A stretch of 38,802 nt of DNA from an uncultured Clostridium sp. (GTDB lineage Bacteria; Bacillota; Clostridia; TANB77; CAG-508): NCBI GenBank assembly GCA_948472955.1, contig CAOKVW010000005.1, positions 1 through 38,802 on the forward strand, read 5' to 3'. Both the position numbers and the translations under genes were made by a program. Positions 24,506 to 34,232 of the stretch are shown here, piece by piece (within the stretch, counting starts at the first letter, position 1; every line of letters begins with the position of its first letter). The notes beneath the pieces were generated by a model. That model searched no databases. It was not told where the DNA came from and saw only the letters and a list, made by a program, of their open reading frames with translations.

Positions 24506-26249
24506 TCATTCTTTCAATTCAATGTGTACATCCTCTAATTGTTGCTTTGATACAACAGATGGCGCACGCATCAATAAATCTCTTGCTTTTTTATTCTTTG
24601 GAAATGCTATAATTTCCCTTATATTTTGTGAGTCAGCTATTAGCATAACCATTCTATCTACACCTGGTGCAGCTCCAGCATGTGGTGGTGTGCCATATTG
24701 AAAAGCATTGTATAAGGCTCCAAATCTATTTTGGACATCTTCTTCTGTATATCCTGCTATTTCAAAAGCTTTTATCATCGTTTCTGGATTGTGATTTCTA
24801 ACAGCCCCTGATGCCATTTCATATCCATTACATACTAAATCATATTGATAAGCTAGTATATCTAATGGATTTTTATTTTCTAAAGCTTCCAATCCTCCTT
24901 GTGGCATAGAAAATGGATTATGACTAAAATCTATCGTCCCTTCTTCTGATAATTCATACATTGGGAAATCTACAATCAAACAAAATTTATAAACTCCTTT
25001 TTCTATTAAATCCAATCTTTTTCCTAATTCGATTCGAACCAATCCTGCTATTTTTTGAGCCTTTTCTAATTCATCGGCAATAAAGAAAACAGCTGAATTC
25101 TTTTCTACCTGATAATCATTTTCCAATTTTTCCTTAATATCTTCTGTAATAAATTTAGCAATTCCTCCTGTTACTTCACCTGATTCCTCCCATTTGGTCC
25201 ATGCTAGGCCTTTTGCTCCAACCTCATCTGTCATAGCAAATTCTCCCATTTTATCGAAGAACTTTCTACCTTGTTCTGCCCCATTTGGTACAACAATGGC
25301 TTTTATGGTTTTTCCTTTAAACGCATTAAAGTCAGAAGCTTCAAATATTTTTGTTACATCTTGAATGATTAATGGATTTCTTAAATCTGGTTTATCAATA
25401 CCATATTTCTCCATCGCTTCTTTGTATGGAATTCTAATAAATGGTCCTTCATCTACTTTCCAATCTGTAAATTTTTTGAAAGTATATGGCACAATTTCTT
25501 CCATCACTTGAAAAACATCTTCTTGTGTCGCAAAACTCATTTCAAAATCTAATTGATAGAATTCTCCTGGTGCTCTATCCGCTCTTGGGTCCTCATCTCG
25601 AAAGCAAGGTGCAATTTGATAATATCGATTAAATCCTGCTACCATTAATAATTGCTTAAATTGTTGAGGTGCTTGAGGAAGTGCATAAAATTCGCCTGGA
25701 TTAATTCTACTTGGCACTAAATAATCTCTTGCTCCTTCTGGTGAAGAATTAGCAAGGATTGGCGTTTGAATTTCTGTAAAACCCAACTCATCCATTTTGT
25801 CTCTCAAAGTTTTTAATATTTTAGAACGAAGTAATATATTGTTATGCAAAGTTTCATTCCTTAAATCTAAAAATCGATACTCTAATCTTAAATCTTCCCT
25901 TACCTCTTGTTCTGTATTAATCTCAAAAGGAAGTACATTTTTACATTTTCCTAGTACCTCTATTTTATTTGCTATTATTTCAATTTCTCCTGTTGGAATT
26001 TTAGTATTTTTACTTGCTCTTTCCACAACTTTTCCGTGAAATGTGGATACAGCTTTCTGTTGTTAATTGTTTGGCTTGTTCTTGTAAATCTTCATCATGA
26101 ATCACAATTTGCGTAATACCAAATTCATCTCTTAAATCAATAAAAATCATGCCTCCTAGATTTCTAATTTTTTGTATCCAACCGCTAAGCTCTACTGTTT
26201 CACCTATATTGTTTTGGTTTAGCTCTCCACATGTTTTTGTTCTATACAT
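24506..26249 (-). CDS. aspS: Aspartyl-tRNA synthetase, +1 shift at CGG
   Basis: The only AspRS gene in the window, and of a kind expected to be essential. The N-terminal OB-fold anticodon domain begins MYRTKTCGELNQNNIGETVE and LSGWIQKIRNLGGMIFIDLR. Codon 72 is CGG (26034-26036). Skipping its C gives TTESCIHISGKVVERASKNT and onwards, the expected end of the OB fold. Then come class II motif 2 (CFRDEDPRADRAPGEFYQLD), the GAD insertion domain (FAMTDEVGAKGLAWTKW) and motif 3 (GAAPGVDRMVML). Length is 1744 nt, or 580 codons plus stop after dropping one base, normal for bacterial AspRS. Unshifted translation ends 7 codons after the CGG with no catalytic domain. An internal start could make the C-terminal part but not a working enzyme. 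Confidence 0.93.
26034..26036 (-). other. In-frame CGG, +1 shift site 4 (aspS)
   Basis: TCA CGG AAA in the upstream frame, TCA (C) GGA AAA in the shifted frame, giving S-G-K-V-V-E. Confidence 0.9.
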
Positions 26250-26326
26250 ATTATTTCCTCCGTTTACTTTTTACTTTTTCTATATTACCACAAATCTGGC
26301 TACTTTTCAATCATTTTATTATTTTT

Positions 26327-26516
26327 CAAGTTTCGACTTTTGGCAAGTGAGGGTGGTAATATATCATTTTTGCAACACTGCGTAAGCGACCAAACGAGCG
26401 AAGCAAGTGCGATTGGAGCAACTTACAGACTAGTATATTTTATTCTGGAAGTTGCGACACACAAAGTGTAAAAAAATGATATATTACCACCCTCACTTGC
26501 CAAAAGTCGAAACTTG
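26327..26516. repeat. Foldback element, copy 2
   Basis: Perfect 45-bp inverted arms (26327-26371 and 26472-26516) enclose a core of about 100 bases with CTGCGTAAGCGACCAAACGA, then GCGAAGCAAGTGCGATTGG, and an inner stem GCAACTT with AAGTTGC. The core is clearly related to copy 1 at 5406-5657. Paired bases differ in a compensated way between copies (GCAACTT/AAGTTGC here, ACAACCT-side/GGTTGT there). The outer 20-odd bases of each arm are unrelated to those of copy 1. It lies between the divergent aspS and HD-GYP genes. Confidence 0.8.
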
Positions 26517-26590
26517 AATTTTATTATTTAAGTTGCAGTTTTTTCATTTTCATGCTATGATAAAAAAAACAGATATAAAGGAGACTCATT

Positions 26591-27478
26591 ATGAGTAGTG
26601 AATTCAATTTTTACGATAAAACAAACTTAAAATCATATAATTTAAATGAAAGTATGAGATATCAATTAAACATGTTAGACAGTTTAGATGTATTTACAAG
26701 AAAACACTGTGAGAATGTTGCTAACTTAACATGTAGACTTTGTGAATATCTACACTGTAACAAAAATTTTACAGAATATTGTATCATTTGTGCTTATTTA
26801 CACGATATTGGCAAGCTTTTTATTCCTCCTGAAATTCTTCAGAAACCCGGAAAATTAACAGACGAAGAATATGAAACTATGAAAACCCATACCACACAAG
26901 GTTACAATGTATGTATGAAAGATTTAAAATTACGACCTTATGCAGCCGGTGCAATTTATCATCATGAAGCATTAAATGGTACTGGTTACCCACGAGGTCT
27001 AACAAAAAAAGAAATTCCTTATGAAGGTCAAATTATTCGTGTAGCTGATGAATACGATGCCATTGTTAGCAAAAGGCAATATAAATCTCACATTGGAATT
27101 TCAGATACTTTAAAAATTCTGATTGAAAACTGTCAAGCTGGGAAAAACAATCCTTTAATTGTAAAAAAGCTATTCAAAGTAGTAATCGATGATATTGAAT
27201 ACGAAATCACTTGCACGCAAGAGTATGTAGATGAATTACACGAAGAAATTAAAAGATTCGAACAAATCGAAAAATATAAAGAAAAAATGGAAAAGGCCAA
27301 AAAAGAAAAAGATAAAAATTACTACTATGAAGGGATAAAAATGTTATTCAAAAACAACGAGACTTTAGATAATTATTTATCCATTTATAAAGAATATAAA
27401 AATGCTTATGAAAGTAGAAAAGCAATCATTGATAATCTTTATCAAGAAATTAAAATTATCAAAAAATTGAAGGTATAA
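26591..27478 (+). CDS. HD-GYP domain phosphodiesterase
   Basis: 295 residues. The HD-GYP domain (about 25-190) has the metal-binding HD in CAYLHDIGKLFIPPEI, HHEALNGTGYPRGL with the GYP motif, and RVADEYDAIVSKRQY. It lacks an N-terminal sensor or receiver domain. The C-terminal 100 residues are a charged helical region (FEQIEKYKEKMEKAKKEKDK). HD-GYP proteins hydrolyse cyclic di-nucleotides, usually c-di-GMP; the substrate cannot be told here. The AAAGGAG ribosome site precedes ATG 26591-26593. Confidence 0.85.
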   Translation: MSSEFNFYDKTNLKSYNLNESMRYQLNMLDSLDVFTRKHCENVANLTCRLCEYLHCNKNFTEYCIICAYLHDIGKLFIPPEILQKPGKLTDEEYETMKTHTTQGYNVCMKDLKLRPYAAGAIYHHEALNGTGYPRGLTKKEIPYEGQIIRVADEYDAIVSKRQYKSHIGISDTLKILIENCQAGKNNPLIVKKLFKVVIDDIEYEITCTQEYVDELHEEIKRFEQIEKYKEKMEKAKKEKDKNYYYEGIKMLFKNNETLDNYLSIYKEYKNAYESRKAIIDNLYQEIKIIKKLKV

Positions 27479-27484
27479 TAGTTA

Positions 27485-27514
27485 AAAGATTGCCAAAAAC
27501 TGGGCAATCTTTTT
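27485..27514. terminator. Terminator after the HD-GYP gene
   Basis: AAAGATTGCC pairs with GGGCAATCTTT, followed by T's. It can serve both convergent genes. Confidence 0.85.
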
Positions 27515-27517
27515 CTT

Positions 27518-28051
27518 TTATTTTTGTGCTTTTCTCTTTTTTCTATTTTCCTCGAATTCCTCCCATGACTTACTAAATTCATGGTTAGCAAACATTTCTT
27601 TTAGTCCTGTAATTTGCTTTAATCGAATCACCTCATCTAGCTCCATTCCTAGATGTTTAGAAATGTCTTTTTCCGACCATCCATTTTGTGTCAAGGTTAA
27701 AACAATATGAGACATATCAATAATTTGATGTGTTCCCCTTGCTCTGTTATGCCTAATGGTACTTGCCATACGATTTTCCAAATCCTTATCAATGGTAACA
27801 ATTGGAATTTGTTTTAGATGAAAATACTCTTTTGCACAACGATAACGGTGAAATCCATCTACTACAATATAAATATCTCTTTTTTTGTCATAATAAGTTA
27901 CAATTGGTTGCGTATATCCATCTTCTTCAATCGAATGTTTTAACAATCTCATTTCTGGTGGTGCTACTTTATTTGGGTTATAGTCATTTGCAACTACTTT
28001 ATCAATATCTACCATCTTTACATTTAATACTGGAAATTCTATTTCACTCAT
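27518..28051 (-). CDS. ParB-like nuclease-domain protein (IbrB/YbdM-like)
   Basis: From the ATG at 28049-28051 (MSEIEFPVLNVKMVDIDKV), about 177 residues. A GAAAGGA ribosome site supports this start over the one 36 bases upstream. The ParB/sulfiredoxin-like fold shows DYNPNKVAPPEMRLLKHSIE, YTQPIV, VVDGFHRYRCAKEY and RHNRARGTHQIIDM. A short helix-turn-helix (WSEKDISKHLGMELDEVIRL) follows. It matches the partner of the DUF3440 PAPS-reductase-like proteins in E. coli (YbdM next to YbdN; IbrB next to IbrA). The biochemical role is unsettled. Confidence 0.75.
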   Translation of the reverse strand: MSEIEFPVLNVKMVDIDKVVANDYNPNKVAPPEMRLLKHSIEEDGYTQPIVTYYDKKRDIYIVVDGFHRYRCAKEYFHLKQIPIVTIDKDLENRMASTIRHNRARGTHQIIDMSHIVLTLTQNGWSEKDISKHLGMELDEVIRLKQITGLKEMFANHEFSKSWEEFEENRKKRKAQK

Positions 28052-28095
28052 TTTGTTATACAATCCTTTCTTCCCCTCTCTAATCACTGAAACAT

Positions 28096-28467
28096 TTATT
28101 TCTTCTCTTCTGTATAAACCAACACAAAATTTTTATAATCTTGGTTCTTACTAATTTTGAACCCACATTTCTCATAAATTTCCGCGTAAGACTTTGTTAC
28201 AATACTATAAGTAATATGATTCTCTTCCTTTATTTGATTTAATATTTCTTCTAAATATTTTTCCTTGGTTGTATAAATATTTTTAATTACATTTTTACTA
28301 ATTGATACAAATGCCACTACTTTATCCTCTTCTAAATAAATGTACCATTCTTTACTATCATCATCATAAATTCTGTCATTTGTTTGTTTCTCCACTAATC
28401 TTGAACCAAAAAGTCTTCCCATGTATTCATAAAATTTCTCATCCTTATTTGTCATTTTAATAATCAT
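28096..28467 (-). CDS. Small GNAT-like acetyltransferase
   Basis: 123 residues. It has the layout of a compact GNAT domain: the strand WYIYLEEDKVVAFVSISKNV, then a helix YLEEILNQIKEEN, and the ending YAEIYEKCGFKISKNQDYKN with the Y..CGF signature common in the family. The cofactor loop is weak, so activity is uncertain. It is set between the DUF3440 gene and the ParB-like gene with short gaps, apparently one operon. Confidence 0.6.
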   Translation of the reverse strand: MIIKMTNKDEKFYEYMGRLFGSRLVEKQTNDRIYDDDSKEWYIYLEEDKVVAFVSISKNVIKNIYTTKEKYLEEILNQIKEENHITYSIVTKSYAEIYEKCGFKISKNQDYKNFVLVYTEEKK

Positions 28468-28480
28468 AATTTTTTTCCCC

Positions 28481-29771
28481 TCACTTACATCTTTCTTTTA
28501 TAATCTTTTGTAAGGATTTATCGTCTGTTCTAGTTGACTCATTCAATAAATTATCCCATTTGTGAATTAATTTCATTAACTCTCTATCATCATTTTTGGT
28601 TTGTGCAAAAGATAACTTTCTTAAGTAAAAATCATTCTTTTCTACTGCTCTAGCAATTCTTCGCCACGAAATTACCTTTTTTTGATTTTCTAATTTGCTT
28701 TCAGCTGTCTCAGGTATATCTTCAAATGCAACTCCATACTTATTTCTATGCCAAATCATAAACTTTTTGATTTTCCTATAATAATGTAACATTAAATCTT
28801 CATTGTAAATTTGTATACTCTCTAATAAAAATACCGTATATTCTTGCCATGACATAAATTCAGGCTTACAAGATTTAATATTTCCTAATGCTGTTGTTTT
28901 ACAATAAATATTTCCAAAATTCACTCCGATTCACTCGATTTAATACTTTTGTCCATGTATCATATTCCAAAGCCTTAAATTGATTTAATCCATTTTTTTG
29001 GTCATCTCCATATGGCTGGCAAAGTCTTTGTTCATGAATCCCTAATCCATTTTTATACATTAATTCATAGATATAGTTGAATTTCAAATTTAATTTGCTC
29101 ACCACTCCCCAAATATCTTCTGTTTTCCAATCATAAATCGGATAACAATTATACACATCAATATGTTTTTCATGTACCTTTAATTTAGTAGTCCAGAAAT
29201 GTCCTTCAAAAGTAACCTTATTCTTCTGATAAGCAATTGTTCTAAAACGATTGATACTTTCATCTGTTCTAATCCCTATGCCACAAGCTACTTTTCCGTC
29301 GTATTTTTTTTGATACCAATTAGCAAATTGAATAACAAACTCTTCAAATTCTTCTCCTTTTTTAAACCATGGGAAAGGGCAATTACGGATGTTGATACTG
29401 TCTTTTGGCATTTCTCTTACCCATAAATGTTTACTTTCTTCTTCCCAACAAATCCATTTCGGTTGCAATACTGATACCGCATTCCTTAGTGCCATTGGTA
29501 AAGTAATATGATAAAAATCTCTAATTTGTGATAATTTCTTTAATTCCTCAATATGTTCAATTGTATAATAATATTGGGCTTCTAAATCAATAAATAATAC
29601 ATCGAATTTTTTGTTCATTTCTTTTGCTACTTTATTGGCTAATTGTACCATGACCGAACTATCTTTTCCTCCACTTACACAGAAATAGATATTCTCAAAA
29701 TTCTCAAACATTATTTTTAATCTTTCTAGTGTAGCTTCTAGCACATCTTTTTCTAGGTATTTCTTTCCCAT
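28481..29771 (-). CDS. PAPS-reductase-like DUF3440 protein (IbrA/YbdN-like), +1 shift at CGG
   Basis: A 429-residue protein encoded in two frames. The first 281 codons carry the PP-loop nucleotide-binding motif CVSGGKDSSVMVQL, RTDESINRFR and RLCQPYGDDQKNGLNQFKAL. Codon 282 is CGG (28926-28928). Skipping its C gives VLNRVNGVNFGNIYCKTTAL, GNIKSCKPEFMSWQEYTVFL and the whole C-terminal DUF3440 half. Known family members are single proteins of about 400 residues with exactly this junction. The total of 1291 nt minus one base is 430 codons. Unshifted translation ends 8 codons after the CGG. Standard annotation would show two adjacent overlapping genes. It forms an operon with the GNAT and ParB-like genes. 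Confidence 0.85.
28926..28928 (-). other. In-frame CGG, +1 shift site 5 (DUF3440)
   Basis: AAT CGG AGT in the upstream frame, AAT (C) GGA GTG in the shifted frame, giving N-G-V-N-F-G. Three codons earlier a CGA is read normally as arginine. Confidence 0.85.
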
Positions 29772-29893
29772 CTTGCTTTCCTCTTTCCTTATTTAGGATT
29801 ATATCACTTTTAAAATATCCTGTAAAGTTTTGTCGGAAATAAATTTATGACAAGAGAGGCATCCCTTTTTGTCACAGATTATTTTTTCAAAAA

Positions 29894-29917
29894 AAAGAGA
29901 CTATTTCTAGTCTCTTT
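29894..29917 (-). terminator. Terminator after the HU gene
   Basis: AAAGAGACTA pairs with TAGTCTCTTT, with a long T-run on the minus strand. Confidence 0.9.
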
Positions 29918-29953
29918 CTATGAATTCATATATTTATAACCTCTATAAATATT

Positions 29954-30232
29954 TTATTTTTTGTTTACTAAATCTTTTAATGCTTTACCAGCTTTGAATA
30001 CTGGAGCTTTTGATGCAGGTATTTTGATTTCTTCCTTAGTTTGTGGGTTTCTTCCTTTTCTAGCTGCTCTTTTTCTAACTTCAAAAGATCCAAATCCAAC
30101 TAATTGAACTTTATCTCCTTTTGTTAGTGATTCTGTTACAACTTCTACAAAAGCATTTACTGATGCTTCAGCTGCTTTTTTTGTGTCTCCTGTTTTTGCA
30201 GACATTGCTGCGATTAATTCAGCTTTGTTCAT
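29954..30232 (-). CDS. hup: DNA-binding protein HU
   Basis: 92 residues, normal length. [40 protein letters not shown] and [20 protein letters not shown] are HU hallmarks, including the proline-tipped DNA-binding arm. It is a histone-like dimer that bends and compacts DNA. GGAGG precedes the ATG at 30230-30232, and the gene stands alone with its own terminator. Confidence 0.97.
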   Translation of the reverse strand: MNKAELIAAMSAKTGDTKKAAEASVNAFVEVVTESLTKGDKVQLVGFGSFEVRKRAARKGRNPQTKEEIKIPASKAPVFKAGKALKDLVNKK

Positions 30233-30356
30233 TTAAATTACCTCCTATAAGATTTAAATAGTTTAGTAAGTACATTGCTTGAACAAAAGCAATATGTACT
30301 TCTATTTTAATTATTTCGCCAAAAATACTGAAAATCCTTCTTTTTTTTACTTTTTT

Positions 30357-31992
30357 TTAATAAACTTTCAGTTTTTCCAGTACTTTACAGATTTTTTTAC
30401 CTCCTGGCATCATTTTTATTTCCTCTTCTGAAAAAACTTTCAAAGCAATAATTGCTAGAGCGTAAATGATTACAGCGATTATAATTGCTATTATTGTTGC
30501 CAATTTCTGAGTAATTATTCCTAAAAGCATAGAATAACTAAAATAAGAGCAAATTCCCATAATGATTACTGCCAGTATGGGTTTTAAGACAAATTTTGAA
30601 ACTGTCAAATCCAATTTTATGGTTTTTGATAAAGAAGTAATAGCAATGACAAAAGCTACCAAATGACAAGCTACTGATGCCCATGCTGCTCCATTTACTC
30701 CTATTTCTGGAATTGGTACTAAAATCAAATTTAAAATGAGTTTTACTAATACACCGACATCCTAATGAAATAGCAGGTATCAGTAATTTTCCATACCCCT
30801 GTAAAGCACCATTAATAGTTTGGTCTAATATCGTAAAAATAATGGTTAAAGAACTTATTTGCAAAACAATTGCTCCTGAACTAGCATTGGGAAATAGCAA
30901 ATTTAAAATTGGTCCTGCAAATACACACATTCCCACTGTACATGGCAGTCCTATTAACATAGATGTCAATAGTGAAAACGATGTTTTTTGTGTAATTGTC
31001 TTTTTATCTTTTCTCGCTTTAGCTGCTGCTATAGCAGGTACTAAAGCAGTCGCAAATGCAACATTAATGGACAAGGGAAGGCTGGTTAGCATATCTACCT
31101 TTCCTCCCAATATACCATATTGAGAAATTGCCATATCCTCTGACATAAATTGTTTTAAACTTCTTACAACCGTAAAGGAATCAATATTTTTATTAAGAGA
31201 AGACATGATAGCTGTTAATGCAATTGGAATGGATACCATTAAAATCCTCTTAATAATGGTTATCACTCTCTCATATTTATAATTTACCGTTGTCTTTATT
31301 TCTGTTGCAATTTCTCTGCTTCTAGTTCTATAGTATAAATATAAATAACCAAATCCTGCAAAAGTAGCAAGAGTAGTAGCCAATGTCGCTCCTCCTGCCA
31401 TCCATTCTGTAGATGCTTTCGAAATAATGGCAACAATCTCTACTAATATAATTGTCAGTGTTGTTTTAAATACTTGTTCCAAACTTTGTGATCTTGCTGT
31501 GGCTTTAATACTTTGTCTTGCATTAAAATATCCTCTCATAACAGATGAAATAGCCACAAAGAAAATAGCTGGTGATAAAGCAACTAATGTCATTTCCGCT
31601 TCTGGTATCTGCAACCATAAATTAGCAATCATATTAGCACCAAGAAACAATAGTAAGCTTCCTACTAATCCAATCATCGCAAATGTCGCAAAAGCAATTT
31701 TAAAAATTCTATGTCCTCCTTTATGGTCTCCCACTGCAATTCTTTCTGAAACTAGCTTTGAAATGGCATTCGGAACTCCTATAGAAGATATGGTAAGTAA
31801 CATCGCATAGATTTGATACCCTGCTGCCACAATACCATTCCCTTTATCGCCAAATCCTTCTCTATTTGTCAAATATAAAGTATAAACTAAACCCAATAAC
31901 TTGATTAGCACTTGTGAAAAAATTAAGGTGATAACACCTTGCATAAAAGTCTCTTTTTTAGGTACTCTATTTTGCACCTCTTCTTTTGACAT
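30357..31992 (-). CDS. SpoVB/MurJ-type lipid flippase, +1 shift at CGG
   Basis: A polytopic membrane protein of the MOP superfamily. The start at 31990-31992 (MSKEEVQNRVPKK) has a GGAAAGGA site; an ATG 21 bases upstream (32013) is an alternative. About fourteen hydrophobic spans can be followed, beginning FMQGVITLIFSQVLIKLLGL and GFGDKGNGIVAAGYQIYAML, as in putative peptidoglycan-precursor flippases. Codon 420 (counted from 32013) is CGG (30754-30756). Skipping its C gives PAISLGCGVLVKLILNLILV, then PIPEIGVNGAAWASVACHLV and the last membrane spans. From 32013 the length is 1657 nt minus one, or 552 codons. Unshifted translation yields about 70 non-membrane-like, serine- and histidine-rich residues instead. 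Confidence 0.87.
30754..30756 (-). other. In-frame CGG, +1 shift site 6 (flippase)
   Basis: TGT CGG TGT in the upstream frame, TGT (C) GGT GTA in the shifted frame, giving C-G-V-L-V-K. This is the only site where the restored glycine codon is GGT instead of GGA. Confidence 0.85.
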
Positions 31993-32105
31993 TTTTATCT
32001 TCGTCCTTTCCATTGTATTTTTATCCCTTTTATTTCATTTTACTTATTCATTATAGATTTAATTACTAAAATATTCAATACTTTCAAAAAAATTTAATAA
32101 TCTTT

Positions 32106-32186
32106 GGTATGTTTTGGTGGGTTTTGGTGGGTTTTGGGACAGGCACCATCATACCCCTTTTGGTTACTTTTGGGACAGGTCTGTGT
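32106..32186. repeat. GGGACAGGCACC-type intergenic repeat
   Basis: GTTTTGGTGG occurs twice in tandem (32111-32130), followed by TTTTGGGACAGGCACC and TTTTGGGACAGGTC. The GGGACAGGCACC motif recurs at 38557-38616. It is a dispersed short repeat of unknown origin. Confidence 0.6.
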
Positions 32187-32242
32187 TAATTTTTGCATTA
32201 ATTCTTTTCTTAAAAAGCTCAACACATGTTCATGAATGTACA

Positions 32243-32272
32243 AAAAATTGCCAAATCTCTTTGGCAATTTTT
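32243..32272. terminator. Terminator after the pyrophosphatase gene
   Basis: AAAATTGCCAAA pairs with TTTGGCAATTTT around TCTC, with A/T runs on both sides. Confidence 0.85.
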
Positions 32273-32285
32273 ATTTATTTCTCAT

Positions 32286-33209
32286 TTAAATATTTTTATC
32301 AATATCAGGCAATAATTGTTTTTTTCTTGAAACAACGCCTTCTAAAAAAGCCTTATCGTTTTCTAAATCTTTTCCAAAAGCTGTTTTGATTACGTCTGTT
32401 CTATTTCCTAAAGCAATAATCATTGAATTGCTATTTAAAATATCTGTAATCGCTAAAACAAATAAACTTAATCCCTTTTCTTCTATGGTTTTCTGTATGA
32501 CTGCTTTTAACTCTGCTTCCCTTTTCAAAACATCTTCAATACTAACGGTATTGACTTGTGCAATTTCAAATTTAGTACCTTCTTTTTCAAATTCTTTGGC
32601 ATCGATATTAATTAATTCTTCTGGTGAAAAATCATCTAAGTCTGTTCCTGCTTTTAGCATTTCTAATCCATATTCATTGACATCGATTCCTGCCATTTTT
32701 CCTAATTCCTCTAAAGCTTTTTGGTCAAATCTAGTTGTTGTTGGCGACTTTAATAATAAAGTATCCGATATGATAGCACTTGCCATTAAAATAGCGTCTT
32801 TTTTATCTATCTCAAAATTAAATTCTCTAAATTCTTCATATAAAATTGTTGCTGTACATCCATAAGGTTTCGCCGTAAAATATAATGGTTCAGAGGTTTC
32901 AAAATTAGCAATCTTATGATGATCTGTAACCATGCGTATTTTAGCTTTTTCAATTCCTTCTACACTTTGGCTAAATTCATTATGATCGACCAAAATTACT
33001 TCCTGTCCTTCTTCTACCTTTTCTATTAATTCTGGTGCTTCTATTCCTAAATAATCTAAAATATATTGTGTTTCCTTATTAATATTTCCTAATCTTACTG
33101 CTTTTGCTTTCCATCCCACTTTGTTATTTAAACTTTCATGTACAAGGCTGGAACAGATTGAATCTGTATCTGGATTTTTGTGTCCAAAAATTAAAACTTC
33201 TTTCTCCAT
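32286..33209 (-). CDS. ppaC: Manganese-dependent inorganic pyrophosphatase (family II)
   Basis: 307 residues, full length for the DHH/DHHA2 type. FGHKNPDTDSICSS at the start, VILVDHNEFSQS, MVTDHHKIANFE (the DHH motif) and ASAIISDTLLLKSPTTT hold the metal ligands. The C-terminal DHHA2 domain ends GVVSRKKQLLPDI, with the SRKKQ substrate-binding signature. It hydrolyses pyrophosphate to two phosphates and so drives biosynthesis forward. It is cytosolic. Confidence 0.95.
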   Translation of the reverse strand: MEKEVLIFGHKNPDTDSICSSLVHESLNNKVGWKAKAVRLGNINKETQYILDYLGIEAPELIEKVEEGQEVILVDHNEFSQSVEGIEKAKIRMVTDHHKIANFETSEPLYFTAKPYGCTATILYEEFREFNFEIDKKDAILMASAIISDTLLLKSPTTTRFDQKALEELGKMAGIDVNEYGLEMLKAGTDLDDFSPEELINIDAKEFEKEGTKFEIAQVNTVSIEDVLKREAELKAVIQKTIEEKGLSLFVLAITDILNSNSMIIALGNRTDVIKTAFGKDLENDKAFLEGVVSRKKQLLPDIDKNI

Positions 33210-33292
33210 TTCATTACTTCCTTTCGTTTTTTATTTAAAACATTTTCTTAATCTCTTAAACGTTTAATTATGCTATCATTATATTTTGTTTT

Positions 33293-34180
33293 TTAATTCT
33301 TGTCAATTCTCTCTATTATCTTCTCTAATTCTTGTTTAGAAAACTGATATTTTTCATTACAAAAATGGCATACCAACTCTGCTTGTCCTTCTGTTTCTAT
33401 CATATCTTGTAATTCTTCCTTCCCAATTGTTGCTAATCCATCTGCCATATGTTCTTTAGAGCAATCACACTGATATACTGGTATAATATTTTCTTCTATC
33501 ATTTCAACATTTTCATCACCTGTAATCTTTTGTGCAATTTCCTGCAAAGACAACTGACTATCTAACATTTTTGATATAGCTCCTGCTTGAAATATCGCTT
33601 GCTCTACTTGTGAAATTTCTTCTTCTGTAGCATCTGGCATCGGATTAATTAAATATCCTCCCGCTGATTTTACACCGTTTTTATCCACTAATACTCCTAA
33701 TGCTACGGCTGAATTTCTTTGTTCTGAATTCACAAAATAATTGGCAAAATCATCTGCAATTTCTCCTGATGTTAGTGGTGAAATGCCTATGTATGGGTCT
33801 TTCAATCCAATGTCTTTGATGACATTAATGTATCCCTCATAACCTACTGCTCCACCTACATCTAGTTTTCCAAACTCATTTAATGGCATATCAATTTGTG
33901 GATTAGCCACATATCCCTTTACTTTTGGAAAATTGTTTGTGGTTGCTACCATCATTTCAATTGGTCCATTTCCCTTAATTTGTATGGTTAGTTTATCTTT
34001 TGTGCTTTTCATTTCTGTTCCCATAATAGCTGTTATGGTAAGCATCCTTCCAAATGCGGCTGTTACCACTGGGCTTAGGTCATGGGTTTTTCTTGCTTTT
34101 TCTGCTAGTTTTGTTGTGTTTGCACAGATTACCGATATTTTTTGGTTATGTGCTAAAAATTTTATGATTTGGTCTGACAT
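33293..34180 (-). CDS. hslO: Redox-regulated chaperone Hsp33
   Basis: 295 residues. It begins with the HslO core (SDQIIKFLAHNQKISVICAN), and TIQIKGNGPIEMMVATTNNF is typical. The C-terminal redox switch has four zinc cysteines in CDCSKEHM and CHFCNEKYQF. Under oxidative stress the cysteines form disulfides, zinc is released and the protein becomes a holdase. It is in a run of minus-strand housekeeping genes. Confidence 0.95.
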   Translation of the reverse strand: MSDQIIKFLAHNQKISVICANTTKLAEKARKTHDLSPVVTAAFGRMLTITAIMGTEMKSTKDKLTIQIKGNGPIEMMVATTNNFPKVKGYVANPQIDMPLNEFGKLDVGGAVGYEGYINVIKDIGLKDPYIGISPLTSGEIADDFANYFVNSEQRNSAVALGVLVDKNGVKSAGGYLINPMPDATEEEISQVEQAIFQAGAISKMLDSQLSLQEIAQKITGDENVEMIEENIIPVYQCDCSKEHMADGLATIGKEELQDMIETEGQAELVCHFCNEKYQFSKQELEKIIERIDKN

Positions 34181-34232
34181 TTATCTTATTATCCTTTCAT
34201 ATTCTAATTTATTTTTATGATAATATATATTA

